Below, one piece after another: positions 17,960-27,028 of a stretch of 64,000 bases of DNA. Source of the DNA: Pseudomonas zanjanensis (lineage in GTDB: Bacteria > Pseudomonadota > Gammaproteobacteria > Pseudomonadales > Pseudomonadaceae); NCBI RefSeq assembly GCF_014268745.2, contig NZ_JABWRB020000001.1, forward strand, positions 2,232,001-2,296,000, read 5' to 3'. Each line of letters begins with the position of its first letter. Position 1 is the stretch's first letter. Made by a program: the position numbers and the translations under genes. Under the pieces are notes generated by a model. It worked only from the letters and a program-made list of their open reading frames with translations. It ran no database searches and was not told the origin of the DNA.

Positions 17960-18895
17960 ATGAATAGCTCAACTACAACCGCCAAAGCCCCCATCGAGAT
18001 CGCTCCGCCGCCGGTGCGCAAGATCCGCCTGGCCAACCCCGGCTGGTTCCTGGTCAGCCCTTCGGTGGCCTTGTTGCTGCTGTGGATGATCGTGCCGCTG
18101 GGCATGACCGTCTACTTCTCGATGATCCGCTACAACCTGCTCTACCCCGGCGAAAACGAATTCGTCGGGCTGGAGAACTTCACCTATTTCCTGACCGACT
18201 CGGGTTTCATGCCCGGCGCCACCAATACCCTGCTGCTGGTGGGCAGCGTGCTGTTGATCAGCATTGTCCTCGGGGTATTGATCAGCGCGCTGCTGGAGGC
18301 CAGTGAGTTTTTCGGTCGCGGCATCGTCCGTGTGCTGCTGATCTCGCCGTTCTTCATCATGCCCACGGTCGGTGCGCTGATCTGGAAAAACCTGATCTTC
18401 CACCCCGTGTCGGGCATCCTCGCCTCGGTCTGGAAGCTGTTCGGCGCCCAGCCGGTGGATTGGCTGGCCCATTACCCGCTGTTGTCGATCATTATCATCG
18501 TCAGCTGGCAATGGCTGCCCTTCGCGATCCTGATCCTGATGACGGCCATGCAGTCGCTGGACCAGGAACAGAAAGAAGCCGCCCGCCTGGACGGTGCCGG
18601 CCCCATCGCGATCTTCTGGCACCTGACCCTGCCGCACCTGGCCCGGCCGATTGCCGTGGTGCTGATGATCGAGACAATTTTCCTGTTGTCGGTGTTCGCC
18701 GAGATCTTCACTACCACCAACGGTGGCCCCGGCTACGCCTCCACCAACCTGGCGTACCTGATCTACAACCAGGCGCTGGTGCAGTTCGACGTCGGCATGG
18801 CGTCGGCCGGTGGCCTGATTGCCGTGGTCATTGCCAACATCGCCGCAATCATCCTGGTCCGGATGATCGGCAAAAACCTCACCGACAAGCATTGA
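17960..18895 (+). CDS. mtlF: Polyol ABC importer, permease 1
   Basis: 311-aa MalF-type inner-membrane permease. After a soluble N-terminus (about 35 residues) come six predicted helices, starting with FLVSPSVALLLLWMIVPLGMTVYF. The EAA loop for ATPase contact is visible as EAARLDGAGPIAIFWHLTLPHL. The start is the ATG at 17960; an open frame runs further upstream, but that part is translated REP sequence. It pairs with MtlG to form the channel for polyols delivered by MtlE. Confidence 0.95.
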   Translation: MNSSTTTAKAPIEIAPPPVRKIRLANPGWFLVSPSVALLLLWMIVPLGMTVYFSMIRYNLLYPGENEFVGLENFTYFLTDSGFMPGATNTLLLVGSVLLISIVLGVLISALLEASEFFGRGIVRVLLISPFFIMPTVGALIWKNLIFHPVSGILASVWKLFGAQPVDWLAHYPLLSIIIIVSWQWLPFAILILMTAMQSLDQEQKEAARLDGAGPIAIFWHLTLPHLARPIAVVLMIETIFLLSVFAEIFTTTNGGPGYASTNLAYLIYNQALVQFDVGMASAGGLIAVVIANIAAIILVRMIGKNLTDKH

Positions 18896-18905
18896 GGCCG
18901 TCGCC

Positions 18906-19736
18906 ATGACTCTTCAACAATCCCGTCGCCTGCAAAGCCTGTTGCTGGGCACGCTGGCCTGGGCCATCGCGATCGTGATCTTCTTTCCGATCTTCTGGAT
19001 GGTGCTGACCAGCTTCAAGACCGAAATCGACGCGTTCGCCACGCCGCCGCAGTTCATCTTCGCGCCGACCCTGGAGAATTACCTGCACATCAACGAGCGC
19101 AGCAATTACTTCAGCTTCGCCTGGAATTCGGTGGTGATTTCCTTCAGTGCCACCGCCCTGTGCCTGCTGATCGCGGTGCCGGCGGCCTACTCCATGGCGT
19201 TCTATGAAACCCAGCGCACCAAAGGCACGTTGCTGTGGATGCTCTCTACAAAAATGTTGCCACCGGTGGGTGTGCTGATGCCGATCTACCTGCTGGCCAA
19301 GCAATTTGGCCTGCTGGACACGCGGATCGCGCTGATCATTATCTACACCTTGATCAACCTGCCTATCGTGGTCTGGATGATTTACACCTACTTCAAGGAC
19401 ATCCCTCGCGACATCCTCGAAGCGGCACGTCTGGATGGCGCCACGCTCTGGCAGGAAATGGTCCGCGTGCTGCTGCCGATCGCCAAGGGCGGCCTGGCGT
19501 CCACCGTGTTGCTGTCGCTGATCCTGTGCTGGAACGAGGCGTTCTGGTCGCTGAACCTCACCTCCTCCAAGGCCGCCCCGCTGACAGCGCTGATCGCCTC
19601 CTATTCAAGTCCGGAAGGTTTGTTCTGGGCGAAATTGTCGGCCGTCTCGACCCTGGCCTGCGCGCCGATCCTGATTTTTGGCTGGATCAGCCAGAAACAG
19701 CTGGTGCGTGGTTTGTCCTTCGGCGCGGTGAAGTAA
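18906..19736 (+). CDS. mtlG: Polyol ABC importer, permease 2
   Basis: 276-aa MalG-type permease starting 10 nt after mtlF. First helix LLGTLAWAIAIVIFFPIFWMVL, followed by the usual TSFKTEIDAF. The EAA motif is EAARLDGATLWQEMVRVLLPI, and it ends with QKQLVRGLSFGAVK. Six membrane helices, normal length. It works as a heterodimer with MtlF. Confidence 0.95.
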   Translation: MTLQQSRRLQSLLLGTLAWAIAIVIFFPIFWMVLTSFKTEIDAFATPPQFIFAPTLENYLHINERSNYFSFAWNSVVISFSATALCLLIAVPAAYSMAFYETQRTKGTLLWMLSTKMLPPVGVLMPIYLLAKQFGLLDTRIALIIIYTLINLPIVVWMIYTYFKDIPRDILEAARLDGATLWQEMVRVLLPIAKGGLASTVLLSLILCWNEAFWSLNLTSSKAAPLTALIASYSSPEGLFWAKLSAVSTLACAPILIFGWISQKQLVRGLSFGAVK

Positions 19737-19775
19737 CGCGCCCTACACAATAATCAGAAGTGGAGGCCCATCATC

Positions 19776-20879
19776 ATGGCCAACCTGAAAATCAAGAATC
19801 TGCAAAAGGGTTTCGAAGGCTTCTCCATCATCAAGGGCATCGACCTTGAGGTGAACGACCGCGAGTTCGTGGTTTTCGTCGGCCCGTCGGGCTGCGGCAA
19901 GTCCACGCTGCTGCGACTGATCGCCGGCCTGGAAGAGGTCAGCGACGGCACCATCGAACTGGATGGCCGGGACATTACTGAAGTCAGCCCGGCCAAGCGC
20001 GACCTGGCGATGGTGTTCCAGACCTACGCCCTGTACCCCCACATGAGCGTGCGCAAGAACATGTCCTTCGCCCTCGATCTGGCCGGCGTGCCCAAAGCCG
20101 ACGTCGAGAAGAAGGTCAACGAAGCGGCGCGTATCCTCGAACTGGGGCCGATGCTCGAGCGCAAGCCCAAGCAATTGTCCGGCGGCCAGCGCCAGCGCGT
20201 GGCGATCGGTCGTGCCATCGTGCGCAACCCGAAAATCTTCCTGTTCGACGAACCGCTGTCCAACCTCGACGCAGCCCTGCGAGTGCAGATGCGCCTGGAA
20301 CTGGCGCGCCTGCACAAAGAGTTGCAGGCGACCATGATCTACGTGACCCACGACCAGGTCGAAGCCATGACCCTGGCTGACAAGGTGGTGGTGCTCAACG
20401 GCGGGCGCATCGAGCAGGTCGGCTCGCCGCTGGAGCTGTATCACCAGCCGGCCAACCTGTTTGTCGCCGGGTTCCTCGGCACACCGAAAATGGGCTTCCT
20501 CAAAGGCAAGGTTACCGCCCTGGACAGCCAGGGTTGCGAAGTGCTGTTGGACGCCGGTACGCGCATCAATCTGCCGCGCAGCGGCGCCAACCTGAGCGTC
20601 GGCGCTGCGGTGACCCTCGGGATTCGCCCGGAACACCTGAACCTGGCGCAACCGGGCGATTGCACGTTGCAAGTCACCGCAGACGTCAGCGAGCGGCTGG
20701 GCAGCGACACCTTCTGCCACGTCGTCACGGCCTCCGGCGAAGCCTTGACCATGCGCGTCCGCGGCGACCTGGCGAGCCGTTTCGGCGAGCAGTTGAGCCT
20801 GCACCTGGACGCTGAACACTGCCATTTATTCGATGCCGAGGGCGTCGCGGTGAACCGCGCGCTGCGCGCCGCCGCCTGA
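19776..20879 (+). CDS. mtlK: Polyol ABC importer, ATPase
   Basis: 367-aa MalK/UgpC-type ATPase. Walker [10 protein letters not shown] (about 37-45), Q-loop [12 protein letters not shown], signature [10 protein letters not shown], Walker [11 protein letters not shown], and switch His in VTHDQVEAM. The C-terminal TOBE/OB domain (about 240-367) is present, as in importers that interact with regulators. It powers MtlEFG transport. The GGAGG ribosome site lies before ATG 19776. Confidence 0.96.
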   Translation: MANLKIKNLQKGFEGFSIIKGIDLEVNDREFVVFVGPSGCGKSTLLRLIAGLEEVSDGTIELDGRDITEVSPAKRDLAMVFQTYALYPHMSVRKNMSFALDLAGVPKADVEKKVNEAARILELGPMLERKPKQLSGGQRQRVAIGRAIVRNPKIFLFDEPLSNLDAALRVQMRLELARLHKELQATMIYVTHDQVEAMTLADKVVVLNGGRIEQVGSPLELYHQPANLFVAGFLGTPKMGFLKGKVTALDSQGCEVLLDAGTRINLPRSGANLSVGAAVTLGIRPEHLNLAQPGDCTLQVTADVSERLGSDTFCHVVTASGEALTMRVRGDLASRFGEQLSLHLDAEHCHLFDAEGVAVNRALRAAA

Positions 20880-20894
20880 TTGCCGAGACTTGCG

Positions 20895-22376
20895 ATGAAA
20901 CTCAACCGACAAAACCTGCACAACCTCAACCCTGAAGTCGCCCTGCCGGCCTACCCCTTGAGCGATATCCGCCAGGGCATCGCCCACATCGGCGTCGGCG
21001 GTTTCCACCGAGCGCACCAGGCGTACTACACCGATGCGCTGATGAACACCGGCACTGGCCTGGACTGGGCCATCTGCGGCGTGGGCCTGCGGGCCGAGGA
21101 CCGGCGTGCCCGGGATGACCTGGCCAGCCAGGACTACCTGTTCACCCTGTACGAACTGGGCGATACCGATGACACCGAAGTCCGCGTGATCGGCGCGATC
21201 AATGACATGTTGCTGGCCGAAGATGGTGCACAGGCGCTGATCGACAAACTGGCCGAGCCGCAGATCCGCATCGTCTCGCTGACCATCACCGAAGGTGGCT
21301 ATTGCATCGACGACAGCAATGGCGAGTTCATGGCCCACCTGCCGCAGATCCAGCACGACCTGGCCCACCCCGAGGCACCGAAGACTGTCTTCGGCTTCCT
21401 CTGTGCCGCCCTGGCCAAGCGCCGCGCCGCGGGGACGCCAGCGTTCACGCTGATGTCCTGCGATAACCTGCCCCACAACGGCGCCGTCACTCGCAAGGCA
21501 CTGCTGGCGTTTGCCGCGCTGCGCGACCCGGAACTGGGCCAATGGATCGACGGGAACGTGAGCTTTCCCAACGCCATGGTCGATCGCATTACCCCGATGA
21601 CCAGCGGCGCCCATCGCTTGCAGCTGCATGACGAACACGGCATCGACGACGCCTGGCCGGTGGTTTGCGAACCGTTCGTGCAATGGGTGTTGGAAGACAA
21701 ATTCGTGAGCGGCCGCCCGGCCTGGGAAAAGGTCGGCGTGCAGTTCACCGATGACGTTTCCCCCTATGAAGAAATGAAAATCAAGCTGCTCAACGGCAGT
21801 CACCTGGCGCTGACCTACCTGGGCTTTCTCAAGGGTTATCGCTTCGTTCACGAGACCATGAACGATCCGCTGTTCATGCGTTACATGCGCGCCTACATGG
21901 ACCTGGACGTGACGCCGCAACTGGCGCCAGTACCGGGCATCGACCTGACCGACTACAAGAACACCCTGGTGGAGCGTTTTTCCAACCAGGCGATTGCCGA
22001 CCAGTTGGAACGGGTCTGTTCGGACGGCTCGTCGAAGTTTCCAAAGTTCACCGTCCCGACCATCAACCGCTTGATCGCCGACGGCGGCGAAACTCGCCGT
22101 GCGGCGCTGGTCGTCGCGGCCTGGGCGGTGTACCTGAAGGGTGTGGACGAGAACGGCGTGACGTACTCGATCCCGGACCCACGGGCGGCGTTCTGCCAGG
22201 CCTTGGTGGCCGACGATGCGCTGGTGACCCAGCGGGTGCTGGAGGTGGAGGAAATTTTTGGCACCGCGATCCCCCGCTCTCCGGAATTCGTGGCAGCATT
22301 TGAATGGTGCTGCAACAGCTTGCGCGAGCACGGGGTAACGCGAACACTTGAGCGGCTACTGGCCGAGGCGAACTAA
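20895..22376 (+). CDS. mtlD: Mannitol/arabitol/sorbitol 2-dehydrogenase
   Basis: 493-aa long-chain polyol dehydrogenase that oxidises D-mannitol to D-fructose (also D-arabitol and D-sorbitol) with NAD. The N-terminal nucleotide-binding region contains IAHIGVGGFHRAHQAYYTD. The catalytic region holds the family Lys/Asn/His motif IKLLNGSHLALTYLG. The length matches the characterised P. fluorescens MtlD. The start is ATG 20895, 15 nt after the mtlK stop; the earlier in-frame TTG is less likely. Confidence 0.96.
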   Translation: MKLNRQNLHNLNPEVALPAYPLSDIRQGIAHIGVGGFHRAHQAYYTDALMNTGTGLDWAICGVGLRAEDRRARDDLASQDYLFTLYELGDTDDTEVRVIGAINDMLLAEDGAQALIDKLAEPQIRIVSLTITEGGYCIDDSNGEFMAHLPQIQHDLAHPEAPKTVFGFLCAALAKRRAAGTPAFTLMSCDNLPHNGAVTRKALLAFAALRDPELGQWIDGNVSFPNAMVDRITPMTSGAHRLQLHDEHGIDDAWPVVCEPFVQWVLEDKFVSGRPAWEKVGVQFTDDVSPYEEMKIKLLNGSHLALTYLGFLKGYRFVHETMNDPLFMRYMRAYMDLDVTPQLAPVPGIDLTDYKNTLVERFSNQAIADQLERVCSDGSSKFPKFTVPTINRLIADGGETRRAALVVAAWAVYLKGVDENGVTYSIPDPRAAFCQALVADDALVTQRVLEVEEIFGTAIPRSPEFVAAFEWCCNSLREHGVTRTLERLLAEAN

Positions 22377-22397
22377 CCCTCGGTGCGATCCGCTTTT

Positions 22398-22519
22398 TGT
22401 GGCGAGGGAGCTTGCTCCCGCTGGGTTGCGAAGCGACCCCCAGGGTATGTCAGGCTCACCGCGTTGCCTGGACTTGGGGCTGCTGCGCAGCCCAGCGGGA
22501 GCAAGCTCCCTCGCCACAG
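22398..22519. repeat. Intra-operon REP pair, type B, between mtlD and mtlY
   Basis: Inverted type-B doublet in the 204-bp gap between mtlD and mtlY. It may attenuate or stabilise the polycistronic transcript between the transport/dehydrogenase part and the two sugar kinases. Confidence 0.9.
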
Positions 22520-22580
22520 CTGTGTTTGCTGACTGAACTGCTATTACCTGCTGGTTATTGATCCAAGACCGAGGATTTCC

Positions 22581-24068
22581 ATGGCAAACCAACAACTGTT
22601 CCTGGGCATCGACTGCGGCACCCAAGGCACCAAGGCGCTGATCCTGGATGCGCTTAGCGGCCAGGTCCTCGGCCAGGGCGCCGCTGCCCACAGCATGATC
22701 AGCGGGGCCAACGGTCGCCGCGAACAGGACACCCAGCAATGGCTCGATGCATTCACCCAGGCGACGCACCAGGCCTTGGCCGCCGCCGGGGTCGATGGCC
22801 AGGCGATCCTCGGCATCGGCGTGTCCGGCCAGCAACACGGTCTGGTGCTGCTTGACGACCAGGGCCAGGTCCTGCGCCCGGCCAAGCTGTGGTGCGACAC
22901 CGAAACGACGCCGGAAAACGATCGGCTCCTGACCCACCTCGGCGGCGAAGACGGCAGCCTCGAACGCCTCGGCGTGGTGATCGCGCCGGGCTACACGGTC
23001 TCCAAGCTGCTCTGGACCCGGGAGCAACATCCTCAGGTGTTCGAACGCATCGCCAGCGTCCTGCTGCCCCACGACTTCCTCAATTACTGGCTCACCGGTC
23101 GCCATTGCAGCGAATACGGCGATGCCTCGGGGACCGGCTACTTCAACGTGCGCACCCGCCAATGGGACGTGCCGTTGCTGCAACACATCGACCCCAGCGG
23201 ACGCTTGCAAGCGGCGCTGCCGGAGCTGATCGAGGCCCATCAGCCGGTGGGACGCATCTTGCCGGCCATTGCCCAGCACCTGGGCATCAACCCCGACGCA
23301 GTGGTGGCCAGTGGCGGCGGCGACAACATGATGGGCGCCATCGGCACCGGCAATATCCAGCCCGGCGTGATCACCATGAGCCTCGGTTCCTCCGGCACGG
23401 TCTACGCCTATGCCGCCGAGCCCACGGTCAGCCCGCAACCGTCAGTGGCGACGTTCTGTTCTTCCAGTGGTGGCTGGCTGCCGCTGATCTGCACCATGAA
23501 CCTGACCAACGCCACCGGAGCGATCCGCGAACTGTTGGACCTGGACATCGACGCCTTCAACGCCTTGGTGGTCCAGGCCCCGATTGGCGCAGAAGGTGTG
23601 TCGATGCTGCCGTTCCTCAACGGCGAGCGGGTGCCTGCCCTGCCCCATGCCACGGGTAGCCTGCTGGGCCTGACGACCACCAACCTGACCCGGGCCAACC
23701 TGTGCCGCGCCGTGGTCGAAGGCACGACCTTCGGTTTGCGCTATGGCTTGGACCTGTTGCGTGCCAACGGGCTTAAGGCCCAGAGCATTCGCCTGATCGG
23801 CGGCGGCTCGAAGAGCCCGGTGTGGCGGCAGATCGTCGCCGACATCATGGACACCACGGTTATTTGCACCGAACAAAGCGAAGCGGCTGCGCTGGGTGCG
23901 GCGATCCAGGCAGCGTGGTGCCATTCAGGCCAACAAGACGGCCTGGCCGAACTGTGCGAGCGCTGCGTCAAGCTCGACCCGGCCAGCGAAACCCGGCCAG
24001 TCGCCGCCCATGTCGCGGCGTCCCAGCAGGCTTATGAACGTTATCGACAACACGTCGCAACCCTTTGA
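22581..24068 (+). CDS. mtlY: Xylulokinase of the mannitol operon
   Basis: 495-aa FGGY-family carbohydrate kinase. N-terminal phosphate-binding motif FLGIDCGTQGTKALILD, substrate region GVSGQQHGLVLLD, FGGY_C with GGGSKSPVWRQIVADIMD and the EAAALGAA end motif. It phosphorylates D-xylulose, the product of arabitol oxidation by MtlD, feeding the pentose phosphate pathway. The position between mtlD and mtlZ matches the P. fluorescens operon. Confidence 0.95.
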   Translation: MANQQLFLGIDCGTQGTKALILDALSGQVLGQGAAAHSMISGANGRREQDTQQWLDAFTQATHQALAAAGVDGQAILGIGVSGQQHGLVLLDDQGQVLRPAKLWCDTETTPENDRLLTHLGGEDGSLERLGVVIAPGYTVSKLLWTREQHPQVFERIASVLLPHDFLNYWLTGRHCSEYGDASGTGYFNVRTRQWDVPLLQHIDPSGRLQAALPELIEAHQPVGRILPAIAQHLGINPDAVVASGGGDNMMGAIGTGNIQPGVITMSLGSSGTVYAYAAEPTVSPQPSVATFCSSSGGWLPLICTMNLTNATGAIRELLDLDIDAFNALVVQAPIGAEGVSMLPFLNGERVPALPHATGSLLGLTTTNLTRANLCRAVVEGTTFGLRYGLDLLRANGLKAQSIRLIGGGSKSPVWRQIVADIMDTTVICTEQSEAAALGAAIQAAWCHSGQQDGLAELCERCVKLDPASETRPVAAHVAASQQAYERYRQHVATL

Positions 24069-24079
24069 GAGCGGGAACT

Positions 24080-25018
24080 ATGTATCTGGTGTGTGGTGAA
24101 GCGCTGTTTGATTTTTTCAGTGGGACCGAGGCGGATGGCCCTGCCTCGCAGGTGAACTACAAGGCGATTGCCGGCGGCTCGCCGTTCAACGTGGCGGTGG
24201 GGTTGCGCCGCCTGGGCATTGAATCGGCACTCTTTGCCGGCCTGTCCACCGATTACCTGGGCCGCCGCCTGCAGCAGGTGCTGCTCAACGAAGGAGTCAG
24301 CGCTCGATACCTGGTGGACTTCGACGCGCCGACCACCCTGGCGATGGTCGCCGTAGGCGCCAACGGCTCGCCCCACTACAGCTTTCGTGGCGAAGGCTGT
24401 GCCGACCGACAACTGAGCCTCGCCGATCTACCGGACCTCGGCCCTGATGTGCGTGGTTTGCATGTCGGCTCGTTCTCGCTGGTGGTCCAGCCCATTGCGG
24501 ACACGCTCCTGGCCCTGGTGCAACGGGAAAGTGGCCAACGCCTGATCAGCCTCGACCCGAACGTGCGGCTCAACCCGCAGCCAGACATCGAGCTGTGGCG
24601 CTCGCGAATCGCGACACTGGTGCAATTCGCCGACTTGATCAAGGTCAGTGACGAAGATCTGGACCTGCTTTATCCAGGCATCGAGCCCCAGGCGGTCATC
24701 GAAGGTTGGCTGGGGCACCGTTGCCAAATGGTCTTCCTGACCCGTGGCGGCCAGGGGGCTACGGTCTTCAGTCGCCAACACGGTACATGGTCGCTGCCGG
24801 CGTGCCCGGTGAAAATAGCCGACACCGTGGGTGCGGGCGACACCTTCCAGGCCGCGCTGATTGCGTGGCTGACCGAACAGCAACTGGATTCCGTGGAGGG
24901 CTTGCACACCCTGACCCGGGAGCAGATCAGCGCAATGCTGGAGTTCGCTATTCGAGCCGCTGCCCTGACGTGCGGCAAAACCGGTCCGGACCTGCCTTAC
25001 CGACAGCAACTGGGCTGA
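24080..25018 (+). CDS. mtlZ: Fructokinase of the mannitol operon
   Basis: 312-aa PfkB/ribokinase-family kinase. N-terminal motif with GGSPFNVAVGLRRLG and the C-terminal PfkB signature DTVGAGDTFQAALIAWL containing the catalytic Asp. It phosphorylates fructose made from mannitol. ATG 24080 lies 11 nt after the mtlY stop; the open frame extends upstream only to a TTG inside mtlY. Last gene of the operon. Confidence 0.95.
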   Translation: MYLVCGEALFDFFSGTEADGPASQVNYKAIAGGSPFNVAVGLRRLGIESALFAGLSTDYLGRRLQQVLLNEGVSARYLVDFDAPTTLAMVAVGANGSPHYSFRGEGCADRQLSLADLPDLGPDVRGLHVGSFSLVVQPIADTLLALVQRESGQRLISLDPNVRLNPQPDIELWRSRIATLVQFADLIKVSDEDLDLLYPGIEPQAVIEGWLGHRCQMVFLTRGGQGATVFSRQHGTWSLPACPVKIADTVGAGDTFQAALIAWLTEQQLDSVEGLHTLTREQISAMLEFAIRAAALTCGKTGPDLPYRQQLG

Positions 25019-25048
25019 GGTAAGCAGGGCCGCTGGAGCACTGTACGC

Positions 25049-25072
25049 CGGGTTCGGACATCGCCGGACCCG
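25049..25072 (+). terminator. GC-rich hairpin after mtlZ
   Basis: A 9-bp stem (CGGGTTCGG / CCGGACCCG, one G-T pair) with a 6-nt loop lies 30 nt after the mtlZ stop. It has no T-run, so it is either a weak terminator or a 3'-end stabiliser shared with the convergent DUF1652 gene. Confidence 0.4.
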
Positions 25073-25102
25073 AGCGTCAGACTGACAAGGACAAGGCCGT
25101 AC

Positions 25103-25384
25103 TCAGCGCCCGGTCATCCGCTGGTGTTGCTGATGAAAATGATTGCCAGCGGCAGGGTTGTGGTCAAGCTCGGTACGCAACTCGGCGATCAGGTCGTTGA
25201 TGGCCCGGCAGCCGGTGAGTTTCCTGGCATCGATGTCGGTCTTGACCAAGGCCACATGATCGGTCTTGTGGTCATCGAAGATCTTGATCGTCATCGTCAG
25301 CTCAGGTGACAACGTGCATTGCGAGCGCTTGGGCAGCAAGCTGCTTTCAATGATGTTTCGCATTTCGAGGGCAGATAAAAACAT
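25103..25384 (-). CDS. DUF1652 family protein
   Basis: 93-aa small acidic/basic mixed protein. The opening MFLSALEMRNIIESSLLPKRSQCTL and the following TMTIKIFD segment are typical of DUF1652, a Pseudomonas family of unknown function. ATG 25384 has a ribosome site (AGGAGAGA). A 13-residue longer reading frame is not favoured. It is preceded by about 170 nt of leader beginning at a predicted Anr-type promoter, suggesting oxygen-limited expression. Confidence 0.75.
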   Translation of the reverse strand: MFLSALEMRNIIESSLLPKRSQCTLSPELTMTIKIFDDHKTDHVALVKTDIDARKLTGCRAINDLIAELRTELDHNPAAGNHFHQQHQRMTGR

Positions 25385-25553
25385 GGCGACTCTCTCCTGT
25401 TGAGGCGGCCAATTTATGTTCACGACGGCGGTATTTTCGTCCGTTTTCTTCCCTGCGGACTGGGACTACGAATACCGTGCCGTTCGTTCTTTTTGTGGCG
25501 TTTCCACCATTGAGCCCGTGAAGCGAACTCCTGATTGAAACCCCTGACAATCC

Positions 25554-25602
25554 CGCAAAAAATATGCCTGTCTTGACGCGATGGGTGATTGATACAAATC
25601 AA
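25554..25602 (-). promoter_or_regulatory. Anr/FNR-type class II promoter
   Basis: A perfect FNR/Anr box TTGATTTGTATCAA (25602-25589) is followed by a -10-like CATATT (25566-25561). The predicted start near 25554 places the box centre at about -41.5, the canonical activating position. It reads toward the DUF1652 gene on the minus strand. Confidence 0.65.
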
Positions 25603-25634
25603 TCACTTAGCGTCGATACCTGGCGAACCCCTCG

Positions 25635-25676
25635 TGCAAAATGCAAGGAAACGGCGGTTTTTCCATGCAAAGTGCA
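25635..25676. repeat. Imperfect long dyad TGCAnnnTGCAnGGAAA
   Basis: Two arms, TGCAAAATGCAAGGAAA and TTTCCATGCAAAGTGCA, are inverted around a short GC-rich centre. It lies in a 440-bp stretch (25385-25827) with no convincing gene. It is not followed by T's, so it is more like an operator than a terminator. Confidence 0.45.
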
Positions 25677-25827
25677 ATCGTGATGAGTGTGTCGAAAGCT
25701 AGAGTAGCCTCAATTGCAGGCACCTGGGCGGGCGCCCGTCGCCTTGTTCAAAAAATGTTCGACGCGAGCGGGTTTGCGCGTGATTGCAGTGGATCAGCTT
25801 GCATTGATGTTGAATAGACTGCCGTCA

Positions 25828-25920
25828 TCGCGAGCAAGCTCGGCTCCCACATTGGTTTTGGGGTGACTATTGATCTGGATTCGCCACCGCGCCCTGTGGG
25901 AGCGAGCCTGCTCGCGATGG
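25828..25920. repeat. REP pair, type A, inward/outward variant
   Basis: CGCGAGCAAGCTCGGCTCCCAC, then about 45 bp later GTGGGAGCGAGCCTGCTCGCG. The second palindrome (25896-25910) is an exact, uninterrupted copy of the target used by the IS110-family element at 52301-53473. Confidence 0.88.
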
Positions 25921-25928
25921 GCGGTAGG

Positions 25929-26948
25929 TCAAGCGGCACTGTCCGCTACGCCTATTGCCGCCCGCTCCGCTACATGGCGCAAACTGTCGAAGTTGATGTT
26001 GGCACCGGAATCGATCGCCACCAGGGTCTCGCCTCGCACGCCTGTTTGCGCGACGTATTGCTTGATCCCGGCCACCGCCAATGCGCCTGAGGGTTCGGTG
26101 ATGGAACGGGTGTCGTCATAGATGTCCTTGATCGCAGCGCACAGTTGGTCGTTGGTCACCGTCATCACCTCATCGACACAGAATCGGCAAATATCCAGGC
26201 CATGGGCGCCGATCTGGGCCACGGCCACGCCGTCGGCGAAGGTTCCCACCTCGGGCAAGGTGACCCGCTCCCCAGCGGCCAGCGCGGCCTGGAGACAGGC
26301 AGAGTGCTGCGACTCGACACCGATGATGCGAACTTCCGGGCGCAGGTATTTGACGTAGGCGGCGATGCCCGCGATCAGCCCCCCGCCGCCGACCGGGACG
26401 AAAATCGCGTCCAGCCGGCCAGGATGCTGACGCAGGATCTCCATGGCGACTGTGCCCTGCCCGGCAATCACATCCGGGTCATCGAAAGGCGAGACGAACT
26501 CCCGCCCGGTCTGCTCGGCCAGGTCCAGCGCATGGGCCAAGGCAAACGGAAAACTGTCCCCGTGCAGCAGCGCCTCGGCACCGCGGTTGCGCACCCCCAG
26601 CACTTTCAACTGCGGGGTGGTCTTGGGCATGACGATACTGGCCGAAATACCCAGTTCCCGTGCCGCCAGCGCGACGCCTTGGGCATGATTGCCGGCAGAG
26701 GCAGTGATGACGCCACGGGCCCGCTGCTCCGCGGTCAGGTGCACGAGCTTGTTATAGGCGCCGCGGATCTTGAAGGAAAAGGTCGGTTGCAGGTCTTCGC
26801 GCTTGAGCAGGATCCGGTTGCCCAGGGCCTCGGACAGCGCAGGTGCCGCTTGCAGCGGCGTGCGCACCGCCAGTTCGTAGACCGGCGCGGCGAGGATTTT
26901 CTTGACGTAGTGCTCAAGCAGGGCTTGCTCGGTGTGGACTGTGGTCAT
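25929..26948 (-). CDS. Threonine dehydratase (threonine ammonia-lyase), short form
   Basis: 339-aa PLP enzyme that deaminates L-threonine to 2-oxobutanoate. The PLP lysine lies in PTFSFKIRGAYNKL, the Asn loop is SAGNHAQGVA, and the glycine loop is PVGGGGLIAG. It lacks the C-terminal ACT regulatory domains of full-length biosynthetic IlvA (about 500 aa), so it resembles a short IlvA paralogue or catabolic TdcB. The gene is preceded by a leader peptide with Ile/Thr codons and an attenuator, which suggests control by charged tRNA-Ile/Thr and points to a link with isoleucine supply. Confidence 0.92.
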   Translation of the reverse strand: MTTVHTEQALLEHYVKKILAAPVYELAVRTPLQAAPALSEALGNRILLKREDLQPTFSFKIRGAYNKLVHLTAEQRARGVITASAGNHAQGVALAARELGISASIVMPKTTPQLKVLGVRNRGAEALLHGDSFPFALAHALDLAEQTGREFVSPFDDPDVIAGQGTVAMEILRQHPGRLDAIFVPVGGGGLIAGIAAYVKYLRPEVRIIGVESQHSACLQAALAAGERVTLPEVGTFADGVAVAQIGAHGLDICRFCVDEVMTVTNDQLCAAIKDIYDDTRSITEPSGALAVAGIKQYVAQTGVRGETLVAIDSGANINFDSLRHVAERAAIGVADSAA

Positions 26949-26987
26949 GGCGATCTCCTGGTTCGGTCGGAGCCCAGGAGACAGAAA

Positions 26988-27014
26988 GAAAAAACCCGCC
27001 TCCAGGGCGGGTTC
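26988..27014 (-). terminator. Attenuator terminator upstream of threonine dehydratase
   Basis: On the minus strand GAACCCGCC, loop TGGA, GGCGGGTT, TTTTC forms an intrinsic terminator 40 nt before the coding start. Its left arm CCCGCC can alternatively pair with GGCGGG at the end of the leader peptide (27032-27037), giving an antiterminator. Confidence 0.82.
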
Positions 27015-27028
27015 GGTGCAGCCGTCAG

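Noticed and set aside
25347..25550. 67-codon frame in the leader of the DUF1652 gene
   Set aside because: Starts only at a non-ATG codon without a ribosome site and overlaps DUF1652 in another frame; more likely untranslated leader.
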